In this document: in pieces, positions 15,725-23,823 of the stretch
Layout of the letters: each line of letters begins with the position of its first letter
Position numbering within the stretch: position 1 is the first letter of the stretch
From: an uncultured Oscillospiraceae bacterium
GTDB lineage: Bacteria > Bacillota > Clostridia > Oscillospirales > Oscillospiraceae
Direction of reading: 5' to 3'
Assembly (NCBI GenBank): GCA_947629795.1
Contig: CANRFC010000002.1
Location: forward strand, 124,001 to 188,000
DNA: 64,000 nucleotides
Notes under the pieces: model-generated
The model's database searches: none
What the model was told of the DNA's origin: nothing
What the model saw: the letters and a program-made list of their open reading frames with translations, nothing else
Program-made: the position numbers and the translations under genes

Positions 15725-15886
15725 TAGAGTAAAAGAGAGCGGCGAGGGCTATCACCCCCTTACTACTTCAATTCGTTCCCCGTCCCGCACACGGGACACA
15801 GCACCACGCGGCGGATGCCTCTCCGCCGGATGGGAGCGCCGCAGACGCGGCACAGAAAACCGCCCTCGCCGCTCGCTTTTACTCTA
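15725..15886. repeat. 25-bp inverted repeat bracketing 112 bp in the early leader
   Basis: The left arm 15725-15749 and right arm 15862-15886 match at 24 of 25 positions (core GAGCGGCGAGGGC). An AAGGAGG just upstream (15712-15718) is not followed by any start codon. The enclosed segment forms further small hairpins and encodes a zinc-ribbon-like peptide on the minus strand. It is either a large leader RNA hairpin or an invertible segment. Confidence 0.7.
15763..15855 (-). other. Possible 30-residue zinc-ribbon peptide, start unclear
   Basis: The minus strand reads CRVCGAPIRRRG..VVLCPVCGTGNELK, a CxxC-x15-CxxC pattern like small phage zinc ribbons such as Mu Com. No ATG, GTG or TTG lies in frame; the only candidate is CTG at 15855 after GAGGGCGG. 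It may be a broken gene, an unusual start, or chance. Confidence 0.3.
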
Positions 15887-15920
15887 TCACAACCTCCGAG
15901 AAAAGAAAAGGAGGCAATCC

Positions 15921-16085
15921 ATGAGAAACGGCAAGAAGCCCACGCGGAAGCAGAAGATCAGGCTCGGACAAGCGGGCCTCTCCCCGGAGAACTGGCTCGT
16001 CGTGAAGCAGAAGCCGAACGGAGAGCTCATCATTCTCCACAAGTTCACCGACACCATCCGGGTCGTCCCCGCCGTGGGACAGTGA
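15921..16085 (+). CDS. DUF6906-like small phage protein
   Basis: The 54-residue protein begins MRNGKKPTRKQKIRLGQAGL, followed by SPENWLVVKQKPNGELIILHK. This closely fits the small DUF6906 family of Firmicutes phages and plasmids, whose role is unknown. AAAAGGAGG precedes the ATG by 6 nt. It is the first gene of the rightward early operon. Confidence 0.75.
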   Translation: MRNGKKPTRKQKIRLGQAGLSPENWLVVKQKPNGELIILHKFTDTIRVVPAVGQ

Positions 16086-16115
16086 CCCCCGATAAACAGG
16101 AAGGAGCAGCAGACA

Positions 16116-16796
16116 ATGAACGAATACAAGATCACCTACCGCACCGTCGAGGGCAACGCCCAGCGGCTCATCGTGGAGCGCACCGAGGCGGCGGCCCGGA
16201 AGCAGCTCAAGGCCGACGTCGAGGGCGCGGAGATCACCGACGTCGAGCTCGTGGACGACAACGCGAACGCCACGAAGGCCCAGGAGCGGGCGACCCTGGC
16301 AAAGATCAAGGCGATGGTCGCGGAGCTGGGCCCCCGGTCCTACCTCGCGACGGCCTTCGAGGGGTGCTTCGAGATCGCCGAGGAGAACATCGACGACGAC
16401 GCGGCCTACTCCATGAAGGGCCGGTTCGAGCTCGAGGCCCAGCGGGCAATCGAGCGGGGCTACGAGGTCGACCGCCTCAAGGCCGAGGTCAAGCGGCTCA
16501 ACAGCGGCATCGACGAGCTCGTCCAGAAGGACGACGAGCGGAAGGCCGCCCTCGAGCGGCTCGGGCGGAAGGTGCTCTCCGACGAGCTCTACACCGCAAT
16601 CCGGGACCTCGCCCAGGAGGACCGCACCGCCGCCCGGCAGCGGATGGAGGAGAGCGCCGAGACGATGGCGGCCCTCGCCGAGACGCCGCAGGACATCGCC
16701 TTCGCCGCCGCCGTGACCGGCTACCGGGAGGCGAAGAAGCGCCGGGCCCTCTGCGAGGACATCCTCACCGGCCTCGAGAACATGAGCGAAGAATGA
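16116..16796 (+). CDS. Early phage protein, coiled-coil rich, unknown
   Basis: The 226-residue protein has an N-terminal beta-type stretch (YKITYRTVEGNAQRLIVERT, then ADVEGAEITDVELVDDN) and a long charged helical middle (EVDRLKAEVKRLNSGIDEL) that should form a coiled coil. I do not recognise a family. AAGGAG lies 9 nt upstream of the ATG. It sits between the leader gene and the transposase, where Mu-like phages carry variable early genes. It is acidic and lacks membrane segments. Confidence 0.7.
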   Translation: MNEYKITYRTVEGNAQRLIVERTEAAARKQLKADVEGAEITDVELVDDNANATKAQERATLAKIKAMVAELGPRSYLATAFEGCFEIAEENIDDDAAYSMKGRFELEAQRAIERGYEVDRLKAEVKRLNSGIDELVQKDDERKAALERLGRKVLSDELYTAIRDLAQEDRTAARQRMEESAETMAALAETPQDIAFAAAVTGYREAKKRRALCEDILTGLENMSEE

Positions 16797-16879
16797 GCCG
16801 AAACGCCCCGACCGGGGCGTCATCCGGGGGCCGCCCGCCCCGGGTCCGAAGATGGCAGGGCAGGAAGGAGCAGCAGACC

Positions 16880-17671
16880 ATGAGAAAGGTCAAGAAAATC
16901 AACGGCTACCTCGTCGTCCGCTTCAATGAGCGGGAGAAGGAGGAGAACCCCGGCCTCGGGTCCTTCGGGGTCATCGACGCGGAGGTCTACACCGGGGACC
17001 TGGACTTCGACAGGAGCGAGATGGAGTACGACGACGCGGACTCCCTCGAGGTCGCGGTCGAACAGGCCCGGGGCCTGGACGCGGAGCGGGACATCGACGA
17101 CGCGGCGACCCGCTACACCGTCGTCATCGACGGGGACGACACCCTCACCGAGGAGGAGGTCTTCCCGCAAATGCTCATCGAGGGATGGGAGACGCAGCTC
17201 AAGACCCAGGTCAAGAGCAAGTTCCACCCCGAGATGGACGCGGAGGCGGCGGCGCACGAGCTCCACGGCTTCAAGAAGGCCCTGGACACGCTGGGGATGC
17301 TCCCGGACAGGGACATCGAGGTCGACCTGGGACGGTTCGCCCGGGAGGAGGCGGAGGCCGCCGAGGCCCTCCGCATGGAGCGGCAGACCTTCGAGCACCT
17401 CCCGAACCGGCCCGGGGCCGTGAAGCCGGAGGGGGCCCGGAAGGTGTACGCGCTGGGGATGCTCCTCGAGGCGGATTGTCCCGAGAACGATTGCAGAGTC
17501 TTCTTGAACATCTTCCGCATGGCCCGGGCCGCCGACGAGGCGCTGGACGTGCTGGACGGTCACGCGGCCTGGGTCATGGAGCAGGAGCTCCGGCGCGACC
17601 TCTCGACGCTTTGGTCGATGTACCTCGAGAACTACGCAATCCACAAATACCGGGAGAGCCTCAAGACGTGA
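16880..17671 (+). CDS. Early phage protein, unknown
   Basis: The 263-residue acidic protein begins MRKVKKINGYLVVRFNEREK. The first half is short strands and acidic loops (GVIDAEVYTGDLDFDRSEME); the second half is helical (HELHGFKKALDTLGMLPDRD, then KVYALGMLLEADCPENDCRV). No catalytic motif is visible. The ATG at 16880 follows AAGGAGCAGCAGACC, the same leader sequence as the preceding gene. It belongs to the same operon, and its function cannot be inferred. Confidence 0.7.
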   Translation: MRKVKKINGYLVVRFNEREKEENPGLGSFGVIDAEVYTGDLDFDRSEMEYDDADSLEVAVEQARGLDAERDIDDAATRYTVVIDGDDTLTEEEVFPQMLIEGWETQLKTQVKSKFHPEMDAEAAAHELHGFKKALDTLGMLPDRDIEVDLGRFAREEAEAAEALRMERQTFEHLPNRPGAVKPEGARKVYALGMLLEADCPENDCRVFLNIFRMARAADEALDVLDGHAAWVMEQELRRDLSTLWSMYLENYAIHKYRESLKT

Positions 17672-17725
17672 CCGCCCAGGCCCGGAAGCAACTCTAAGAA
17701 CTACGACAGAGAAAGGAGGACAGCG

Positions 17726-17950
17726 ATGAAAGACGGCAAGAGAAGGCTCACCCCCCTCGGGAAGCTCATCGTCAAGGCGCTCACCGATCAGGACATGACG
17801 AAGACGGAGCTCGCCCAGGCGATCGGGACCTCGCCGACGTACCTCGGCTATATCCTCTACGGCGTCCGCTCGGGGGAGAAGTACCTCCCGGCGATCATCG
17901 CGGCCCTCGAGCTCGACCCGCGCAAGGTCGAGAAGGCCACGGCAGCGTGA
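17726..17950 (+). CDS. Small HTH protein, Ner/Cro-like
   Basis: The 74-residue protein has a helix-turn-helix at residues about 12-50 (GKLIVKALTDQDMTKTELAQ, then AIGTSPTYLGYILYG). It lies directly before the transposase gene, where Mu encodes Ner, a small Cro-like repressor that shuts down early and repressor transcription. A similar job is inferred from position and size only. AAAGGAGGA precedes the ATG. Confidence 0.7.
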   Translation: MKDGKRRLTPLGKLIVKALTDQDMTKTELAQAIGTSPTYLGYILYGVRSGEKYLPAIIAALELDPRKVEKATAA

Positions 17951-17974
17951 CACCAACAGAAGGGAGGGAACGAC

Positions 17975-20053
17975 GTGGCGGACGTGTTCATCACCTTGAA
18001 GGAGGCGGCGGGGTTCGAGGGCGTGGCCTACGACACGCTCAAGAAGCGCATCGCCCGCAACCCCAAGGAGTACAAAACGAAGGCGCAGCCCCGGGAGGGC
18101 GGCGGGAAGGAGCAGGTCCTCGTCTCCGTCGCCTCCCTCACCCCCAAGGCCCGCAAGGCGTGGAGGGCGGCGCAGAAGGTAGACGGGAGGGATGTCATCA
18201 TAGACAAGAGAGCGGACGCGGCCCCCTGGTATGTGGGGGCCGACCTCAATCACTTCATCGAGGGCGACGGCGGCAAGCGGAAGAAGGCATACTACGAGGC
18301 CGTCGAGCTCGCCGCCCGGGTCCAGGACTTCATCGACTACGACGGGCCGGACAAGACGGAGTACGGCTACGGCTACGCGGTCACGCTGGGCGTGAGTCTC
18401 CCGACGCTCTACCGCTACGTCAACGCGGTCCTCGAGGCGAACGCCTGGGCGCTCAAGATGGAGAAGGAGGACGGGCAGGGGCGGGACTACTTCCGGGCCC
18501 TGGCCCTATGCCGGAAGCCCCGGGAGAAGGCGACCTTCCCCTCGCTCACGGACGAGCAGCGGGCGGTCATCGAGAACATATGGTTCGACCGGCGCTTCGC
18601 GGCGAACCTCGGCACGGTCGAGATGCTCTACGAGAAGTTCCAGGAGATCGCCGAGGGCCGGGGATGGGAGGACTACCCAAGCATCAAGACGGTCTCCCGG
18701 TACATCAATCACCTCATGGACAGCCGGGGCGCGGCGTCGGCTCGCTACCTCGCGGCGAACGGCTCGCGGGAGTGGAAGAACAAGAAGATGCTCAAGGCGC
18801 GGCGGGACGCGACCTCCCTCAAGGTCATGGAGTACGTCGTCGGCGACGAGCACACCTTCGACGTGTGGGTCCAGTGGACGGCCCCGAACGGCAAGATCAA
18901 GGCGGTCCGCCCGAAGCTCGTCGCGTGGCTGGACATGAAAAGCCGGGCGATCATCGGCGACGTGGCGTGTGTGGAGGCGAACAGTCAGACCTTGAAGGAG
19001 AGCCTCGTCAAGATGATCTACTCGGAGCCGGGCGGCGTCCCGCACATCCTCCACGTCGACAACGGCAAGGACTACACGGCGCAGACCATGACCGGGCAGA
19101 GCCGGAAGCGGCGGAAGATCGACTTCGAGTTCGACGCCGAGACCGTGGGCTTCTATCAGAGCATCGGCATCGAGGAGGTCGGGCGCTCTCTCCCCTATCA
19201 GCCGTGGGACAAGCCCATCGAGCGATTCTTCGGGACCGTGTGCTCCAAGTTCTCGAAGTGGTTCGAGAGCTACGTCGGGACGCTCACCGGGTCGAAGACC
19301 TACGCGAAGCGTCAGAAGGACGTGGACAAGATGCTCGAGCGCGGGGAGCTGCTCACCCTCGAGGAGTTCTTCGAGGTCTGGACGGCCTGGAAGGAGAAGT
19401 ACCACGCCCGGGAGCACAGGGGCCTCAAGGACGCCGGGGAGAAGTGGACGACGCCCGGGGAGATGTTCGCGAACGGCCCCCGCTACGAGAAGGCCGTCCC
19501 GCCGCGTGAGTACGCCGCGATGCTGCTCATGAAGGCGGACAAGGCCCGGGTCTACAACTACGGCATCAACAAGTTCGGGACGGTCTACACCGACTACGAG
19601 CTCGCGCACTACGTCGGGAAGACGGTCGGCATCAAGTGGGACATCGACGACGTGACGAAGCTCTACGTCTTCGACGAGGAGGGCCGGAAAATCTGCGAGG
19701 CGGTCTCGCCCGAGCTCCTGGCCTTCGGTCCTCACTGTTCGCAAGCAGCCCTCGAGCGGCATCTCCGCGATCAGAAGCGGCAGGAGCGCGAAATGCGCGA
19801 GATACTCGAGAGCATGACCCGGCCCTATGAGCTCCGGGGCGAGGAGGGCGGACGGCCCTCGGAGGCGGTCGGCGCGATCGACCTCACCATCAAGGCCCAG
19901 GGTCGCCCGAGGGTCATCATGATACCGCAGGACAAGGAGTTCCGGCAGGAGGCCGCCGCCTTGAGCAAGGCGAAGAAGGCCGGGGCCGGGGACGAGTTCC
20001 TCGGGAAGAAAGCAGACAGCGCACTCGCCCGCTTGCGGGCTATGAATGAATAG
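17975..20053 (+). CDS. MuA-type DDE transposase
   Basis: The 692-residue protein has an N-terminal winged-helix DNA-binding region (FITLKEAAGFEGVAYDTLKK), then helical end-binding domains. The RNase-H core carries catalytic acidic residues D291 (VGDEHTFDVWVQW), D362 (HVDNGKDY) and E416 (PWDKPIERFFG). The spacing is close to that of Mu A (269-336-392). A C-terminal beta-barrel and MuB-contact tail follow. It cuts and joins the TGTA ends during integration and replicative transposition. The GTG at 17975 follows AGGGAGGG. Confidence 0.95.
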   Translation: MADVFITLKEAAGFEGVAYDTLKKRIARNPKEYKTKAQPREGGGKEQVLVSVASLTPKARKAWRAAQKVDGRDVIIDKRADAAPWYVGADLNHFIEGDGGKRKKAYYEAVELAARVQDFIDYDGPDKTEYGYGYAVTLGVSLPTLYRYVNAVLEANAWALKMEKEDGQGRDYFRALALCRKPREKATFPSLTDEQRAVIENIWFDRRFAANLGTVEMLYEKFQEIAEGRGWEDYPSIKTVSRYINHLMDSRGAASARYLAANGSREWKNKKMLKARRDATSLKVMEYVVGDEHTFDVWVQWTAPNGKIKAVRPKLVAWLDMKSRAIIGDVACVEANSQTLKESLVKMIYSEPGGVPHILHVDNGKDYTAQTMTGQSRKRRKIDFEFDAETVGFYQSIGIEEVGRSLPYQPWDKPIERFFGTVCSKFSKWFESYVGTLTGSKTYAKRQKDVDKMLERGELLTLEEFFEVWTAWKEKYHAREHRGLKDAGEKWTTPGEMFANGPRYEKAVPPREYAAMLLMKADKARVYNYGINKFGTVYTDYELAHYVGKTVGIKWDIDDVTKLYVFDEEGRKICEAVSPELLAFGPHCSQAALERHLRDQKRQEREMREILESMTRPYELRGEEGGRPSEAVGAIDLTIKAQGRPRVIMIPQDKEFRQEAAALSKAKKAGAGDEFLGKKADSALARLRAMNE

Positions 20054-20063
20054 GAGGTTCAAC

Positions 20064-21044
20064 ATGAGCATGGAAGTCACAGCAGCGGCGGCGAAGCCCG
20101 CCACCTACACCAACGGCAAGCCCCTCGCGGAGCAAGTGAACGAATACCTCGCGAAGACCCGGACGAGCATCGCCGCGCTCGCGGCGGAAATCCCCGGCTA
20201 CTCCCGCCCGACGATCTCCCGCTACCTCTCCGGCAAGTATGAGGGGGACACCCCGAACATCGAGGCGCTGCTCGCCGAGTGGCTCGCCCGCCACACGGGG
20301 GAGGAGGTCAACGTCCCGGAGCGGCCCAGCAAGAGCGGGCAGAAGCCGACCTTCTTCGAGAGCAGGGACGCGGTGAAGGTCCTGGGCGTGTGTCAGTCCT
20401 GTCAAGAGTACATCGGCCTCGGCATCGTGGTCGCCCGGAGCGGCTACGGCAAGACCTACACCCTCCGGCAGTACGCGAAGCTCCCCCGGGTCGCCTATAT
20501 CGAGTGTGACGATACCATGAGCTCGCGGGACGTGGTCGAGGCGATCGAGAAGGCCCTCGGCATCCCGAGCGGCTACGGGACAATCTGGCGCAGGGTCAAC
20601 GGCATCCGGGACTTCTTCAACACGAACAAGGGCTATCTCCTCATCATCGACGAGGCGGACAAGCTCGTCTCCAAGTACACGCAGAAGAAGATGGAGATAC
20701 TCCGGGCAATCTTCGATCAGAGCGACGTCGGCGTCGTCATCGCGGGAGAGCCGAAGCTCGAGGCGGCAATCAAGACCTACCTCGTCCGCATGGCGAACCG
20801 GGTCGACTTCTACGTCTCCCTCAAGGGGCTCGAGCCCTCCGAGGTCGAGGGCTACCTCTCCGGGTTCGAGGTCGCGCCGGACGCGATGGTCGAGCTCAAG
20901 GCCCGGGCCTGCAACGTGGCGACGGGGTGCTTCCGTCTCCTGGACCGCACCCTCTCCAACGTCAAGCGCATCCTGGACGAGCGCGGCGAGAGCCTCATCA
21001 CGGTCAAGATCATCGAGGAGGCGTCGAGCCTCATGATGCTCTAA
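20064..21044 (+). CDS. MuB-type AAA+ target-selection ATPase
   Basis: The 326-residue protein has an N-terminal lambda-repressor-like HTH (YSRPTISRYLSGKYEGDTPN), as in Mu B. The ATPase has Walker A VARSGYGKTYTLR near residue 128 and Walker B LLIIDEADKL near 195, and ends in a helical C-terminal domain. MuB binds target DNA, activates MuA and provides target immunity. The ATG at 20064 is 6 nt after AGGAGG and is preferred to an upstream in-frame ATG at 20046 that overlaps the transposase gene. Confidence 0.93.
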   Translation: MSMEVTAAAAKPATYTNGKPLAEQVNEYLAKTRTSIAALAAEIPGYSRPTISRYLSGKYEGDTPNIEALLAEWLARHTGEEVNVPERPSKSGQKPTFFESRDAVKVLGVCQSCQEYIGLGIVVARSGYGKTYTLRQYAKLPRVAYIECDDTMSSRDVVEAIEKALGIPSGYGTIWRRVNGIRDFFNTNKGYLLIIDEADKLVSKYTQKKMEILRAIFDQSDVGVVIAGEPKLEAAIKTYLVRMANRVDFYVSLKGLEPSEVEGYLSGFEVAPDAMVELKARACNVATGCFRLLDRTLSNVKRILDERGESLITVKIIEEASSLMML

Positions 21045-21061
21045 GCGGGGAGGGCCGGACA

Positions 21062-21520
21062 ATGAAAATGAGAAAGCAGCGGCTCATGGGGCTCGTCCTC
21101 CTCGTCCTCACCGGCTTCATGGTCTGGATGGCCTCGCAGGGGACGACCATCGAGGACAGGGACGCGACGGCGACCCTCATCACCGGGCCCCTCGGTCTGT
21201 ATATGCTCCTCACGAAGAACTACGTCCTCTACGACGGGGAGCCGGAGGAGGAGCACGACCGGGAGCGGCGCTCCCGGAGAGAGAACCCATACACCCCGGG
21301 CAGGAGCCCGAAAACCTACACAGACACAAGGAGGATGTCACACTATGGCAAGGAAAAGAATCATCGAGGCCCCGGCCCTCAAGAGCTGGGAGGACGTGAA
21401 CGACGCGCTCCGGCAGATCGCGGAGGCGCAGATCGCGCTCGGCGACATCGAGAGCGAGATGCAGAAGCAGATCGTCGGCGCGAAGAAGGCCGCCGAGCAG
21501 CAGAGCAAGCCCTACAATGA
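21062..21520 (+). CDS. Small membrane protein with out-of-frame extension
   Basis: The ORF encodes 152 residues. The first 60 look genuine, with hydrophobic segments LMGLVLLVLTGFMVWMASQG and LITGPLGLYMLLTKNYVLYD. From about residue 95 it overlaps the Gam gene in another frame and becomes R/G/E-rich, which is typical of non-coding frame read-through in GC-rich DNA. GGGGAGGGCC lies before the ATG. No family is recognised. The long overlap (176 nt) is unusual, and the true 3' end deserves checking. Confidence 0.55.
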   Translation: MKMRKQRLMGLVLLVLTGFMVWMASQGTTIEDRDATATLITGPLGLYMLLTKNYVLYDGEPEEEHDRERRSRRENPYTPGRSPKTYTDTRRMSHYGKEKNHRGPGPQELGGRERRAPADRGGADRARRHRERDAEADRRREEGRRAAEQALQ

Positions 21521-21866
21521 CCGGGTCGCGAAGCTCGAGCGCGAGATCAAGGACTTCGTCGAGGACCACCGCGAGGACATGGGGAAGGCGAAGTCGAAGG
21601 TCCTCACCTTCGGCGAGGTCGGCTTCCGGCTCTCGACCTCGGTGAGTCTCCCCAAGGCGAAGGAGAAGCTCGAGGAGATCATCCGCCGCCTCAAGGCCCG
21701 GCAGATGATGGACTGCATCGTCGTCGAGGAGAAGGTCAGCAAGGAGGCCCTCAAGAAGTACGGCGAGGACACGGTCGCCGCCGTGGGCGCGACCTACAAG
21801 CAGAAGGACGTCTTCGGCTACGACGTCTACCTGGACAAGCTCCAGGCAATCAAGGCCGGGGAGTAA
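21345..21866 (+). CDS. Mu Gam-like DNA-end-binding protein
   Basis: The 173-residue protein matches the Gam family layout: IIEAPALKSWEDVNDALRQI, a long antiparallel coiled coil (AEAQIALGDIESEMQKQIVG, then AKLEREIKDFVEDHREDM), the KVLTFGEVGFRLSTSV hairpin, and LEEIIRRLKARQMMDCIVV. Mu Gam is a Ku-like dimer that protects linear phage DNA ends from exonucleases. AGGAGG precedes the ATG. It follows MuA and MuB as in Mu. Confidence 0.9.
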   Translation: MARKRIIEAPALKSWEDVNDALRQIAEAQIALGDIESEMQKQIVGAKKAAEQQSKPYNDRVAKLEREIKDFVEDHREDMGKAKSKVLTFGEVGFRLSTSVSLPKAKEKLEEIIRRLKARQMMDCIVVEEKVSKEALKKYGEDTVAAVGATYKQKDVFGYDVYLDKLQAIKAGE

Positions 21867-21877
21867 GGAGGGTAGAA

Positions 21878-22339
21878 ATGGGAACGGCAACGGCAGCACG
21901 GGGCGGGCGGAAGCCCGCCTCCCTCCGCACTCTTTGGGCGATCGCGAAGTCGCCGGAGCTGGGCCTCTCGGACGACGACCTCCACGCGGTCGTCTACCGG
22001 GAGACCGGCAAGGAGTCCATGCGGAAACTGACGCAGGGCGAGATCAACGCCCTCGCCCGCGTCTTGCAGAACATGAAGGACGGGGCCTCCCGGAACGCCT
22101 ACACGAAGCGCACCGACACCGGGGGCGACCCCCGGACGGAGAAGCAGCGGCGCAAAATCTACGCCCTCACCGGCATCCTGGGATGGAACAATGACTCCCG
22201 GCGCGTGAACGGGTTCGTCAAGCGCATCACCGGCGTCGACCGGCTCGAGTGGCTGACGCCCGGACAGTGTGAGAAGGTCATCGAGGCCCTCAAGGCGATG
22301 GTCGCCCGGCAGGAGGCGAAGAAGGGGGCGGGCGTGTGA
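21878..22339 (+). CDS. GemA-like regulator (Mu gp16, DUF1018)
   Basis: The 153-residue protein shows the DUF1018 order: LRTLWAIAKSPELGLSDDDL, VVYRETGKESMRKLTQGEIN, QRRKIYALTGILGWNN, and GVDRLEWLTPGQCEKVIEAL. Mu GemA modulates host gene expression and is encoded beside Gam. The stop region overlaps the start of the next gene by 4 nt, showing coupling. Confidence 0.88.
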   Translation: MGTATAARGGRKPASLRTLWAIAKSPELGLSDDDLHAVVYRETGKESMRKLTQGEINALARVLQNMKDGASRNAYTKRTDTGGDPRTEKQRRKIYALTGILGWNNDSRRVNGFVKRITGVDRLEWLTPGQCEKVIEALKAMVARQEAKKGAGV

Positions 22340-22779
22340 AGACCTACGGGGAGACCTTGAAGGAGTTCCGGGCCCGGGAGGGCCTGACACAGCGGCAGAT
22401 GGCGGCGCGGATGGGCGTGAAGCCCAGCACCTACAGCGCCGTCGAGACCGGGCGGCTCAAGGCGAGCGAGACCTTCAAGGCCGCCGCCGCCCGAGCCCAG
22501 GCCACGGGGAGCCCCCCCTCGGAGCCGAGGGCCGCCGCCCCGCCCCCGGGCATCGACCTCCTCCTCGACGAGATGGAGGCGGCCCGGGCGGAGCTCGGGA
22601 AGCCCATGAGCCGGGAGGAACGGGCGGCCCTGGAAGCCTCGCCGCCCGAGGACGTCTTCGCCCGGTCGGTCATCCTCCGGGAGACGATGGAGGTCCGCTC
22701 GACGCGGGAGCTCCTCAAGGGGGCCGAGGCGTTCAAGCGGAAGCGCGAGGCGCGAGGAAGGGGGCCGGGTCATGGGTGA
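22336..22779 (+). CDS. XRE-family HTH protein, early phage
   Basis: The 147-residue protein has an N-terminal HTH (EFRAREGLTQRQMAARMGVK, then STYSAVETGRLKASE) and a helical C-terminal half (ERAALEASPPEDVFARSVIL). The GTG at 22336 overlaps the previous stop. It is a third DNA-binding regulator in the early operon. Its target is unknown; it could act on the switch between early and middle transcription. Confidence 0.75.
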   Translation: MKTYGETLKEFRAREGLTQRQMAARMGVKPSTYSAVETGRLKASETFKAAAARAQATGSPPSEPRAAAPPPGIDLLLDEMEAARAELGKPMSREERAALEASPPEDVFARSVILRETMEVRSTRELLKGAEAFKRKREARGRGPGHG

Positions 22780-23158
22780 GACATTGAACCGCGAGCTCGC
22801 CGACCGGCTCACCGCCCTCGCCCGGCAGCAGAGGGAGGCCCGGGAGGCCGTGGCCCGTGGCGCGTTCGACGCGGCGGTCAAGACGAGCCTCATCTTCATC
22901 GAGGTCTACTACACGAACCTCCCGGAGAACATCGCCCGCCGCCTCACGCATATCGACGGCGACGCGGCGCGGGAGCTCGTCTCCCGCTTGAACACCCTCG
23001 AGGGGGAGATGCTCCGGGCCTACGTCGAGAAGGTCGCGAGCGCCGAGGCCCTCGCCCAGGGCATCCGGGCGGCGAACGCATACCGGGCCCGCCTGGGCCT
23101 CCCGCTGCTCGACGAGAACGGGAAGCTCCCCGGGGAGGAGGCGGTCTCGTGGGAGTGA
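22772..23158 (+). CDS. Helical early phage protein, unknown
   Basis: The 128-residue mainly helical protein includes LTALARQQREAREAVARGAF, VKTSLIFIEVYYTNLPENIA and ELVSRLNTLEGEMLRAYVEK. It overlaps the HTH gene by 8 nt and the next gene by 10 nt, so it is clearly part of a tightly coupled operon. No family is recognised and no membrane segments are seen. Confidence 0.65.
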   Translation: MGETLNRELADRLTALARQQREAREAVARGAFDAAVKTSLIFIEVYYTNLPENIARRLTHIDGDAARELVSRLNTLEGEMLRAYVEKVASAEALAQGIRAANAYRARLGLPLLDENGKLPGEEAVSWE

Positions 23159-23412
23159 AGGAACGGAGCCCCGGGGCGAAGCTGCTCACCGTGGAGATCG
23201 AGGCGGCCCGGGTCTTCCTGGGCGGCGCGTTCACCGACAAGGAGGTCGAGGAGCTCGGCAGCATGACCCCGGCGCAGCTCATGCAGGAGGCGCAGCTCCT
23301 CGGGAGTGCCCTCGCCCTCCGGCAGCAGAGGGAGACCGCCGACCACGTCCGCGAGCTCATAAGCCTCGAGAGGGCGTCCAGGAGCCCCAAGAAGGGGCCC
23401 TTCGCGTCATAG
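23149..23412 (+). CDS. Small early phage protein, unknown
   Basis: The 87-residue protein, from a GTG at 23149 that overlaps the preceding stop, contains LTVEIEAARVFLGGAFTDKE and SMTPAQLMQEAQLLGSALAL, followed by a basic tail. It appears to be a helical protein. No known family is identified. Reality is supported by coupling on both sides and by typical amino-acid composition. Confidence 0.6.
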   Translation: MGVKERSPGAKLLTVEIEAARVFLGGAFTDKEVEELGSMTPAQLMQEAQLLGSALALRQQRETADHVRELISLERASRSPKKGPFAS

Positions 23413-23425
23413 GGGGGGGCGGAGC

Positions 23426-23809
23426 ATGGCAGAGAAGAAGAAACGCCTCACACAGCGGCAGAAGGCCGAGAGAGCGGCAATCAAGAAGAAGCTCCAAGGC
23501 GAGGGCCTCATCCCGCCCGACAAGCCCCGCCTCAATCGGAAGAAGTTCGCCCGGGAGACCTGGGCGGAGTGGCGGGCCCTCTACGAGGGGGACCCCATCC
23601 GGGGCGAGGTCATGCTCATCCACGCGGTCGGCGCTATGGTCGGCCCGGAGATGAGGGAGGTCACGCCGGAGGACGTCGGCGTTCTCAAGCTGCTCAAGCT
23701 CGCGGTCGAGACCGACCGTTTTCTCAAAAAACTTGAGAGCGAAGGCCGGAAGGAATACAAGCTCGGCGAGTATTTCAGCGAGGTCTATGACCCCGTGAAG
23801 AAACTATAG
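23426..23809 (+). CDS. Phage protein upstream of endolysin, unknown
   Basis: The 127-residue protein has a very basic N-terminus (MAEKKKRLTQRQKAERAAIK) followed by a helical domain (ETWAEWRALYEGDPIRGEVM, then TPEDVGVLKLLKLAVETDRF). It is potentially nucleic-acid binding because of the charge, but no motif proves this. GGCGGAGC precedes the ATG. It is the last gene before the endolysin and is not recognised as a family. Confidence 0.6.
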   Translation: MAEKKKRLTQRQKAERAAIKKKLQGEGLIPPDKPRLNRKKFARETWAEWRALYEGDPIRGEVMLIHAVGAMVGPEMREVTPEDVGVLKLLKLAVETDRFLKKLESEGRKEYKLGEYFSEVYDPVKKL

Positions 23810-23823
23810 GAGGTAAAAACATC

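Noticed and set aside
15815-16880. Long frame upstream of the 16880 gene
   Set aside because: The sequence before 16880 is R/G/H-rich and overlaps two better-supported genes; the start at 16880 has a normal ribosome site.
20046-20063. Alternative MuB start at 20046
   Set aside because: It lies inside the transposase gene without a ribosome site, whereas 20064 follows AGGAGG by 6 nt.
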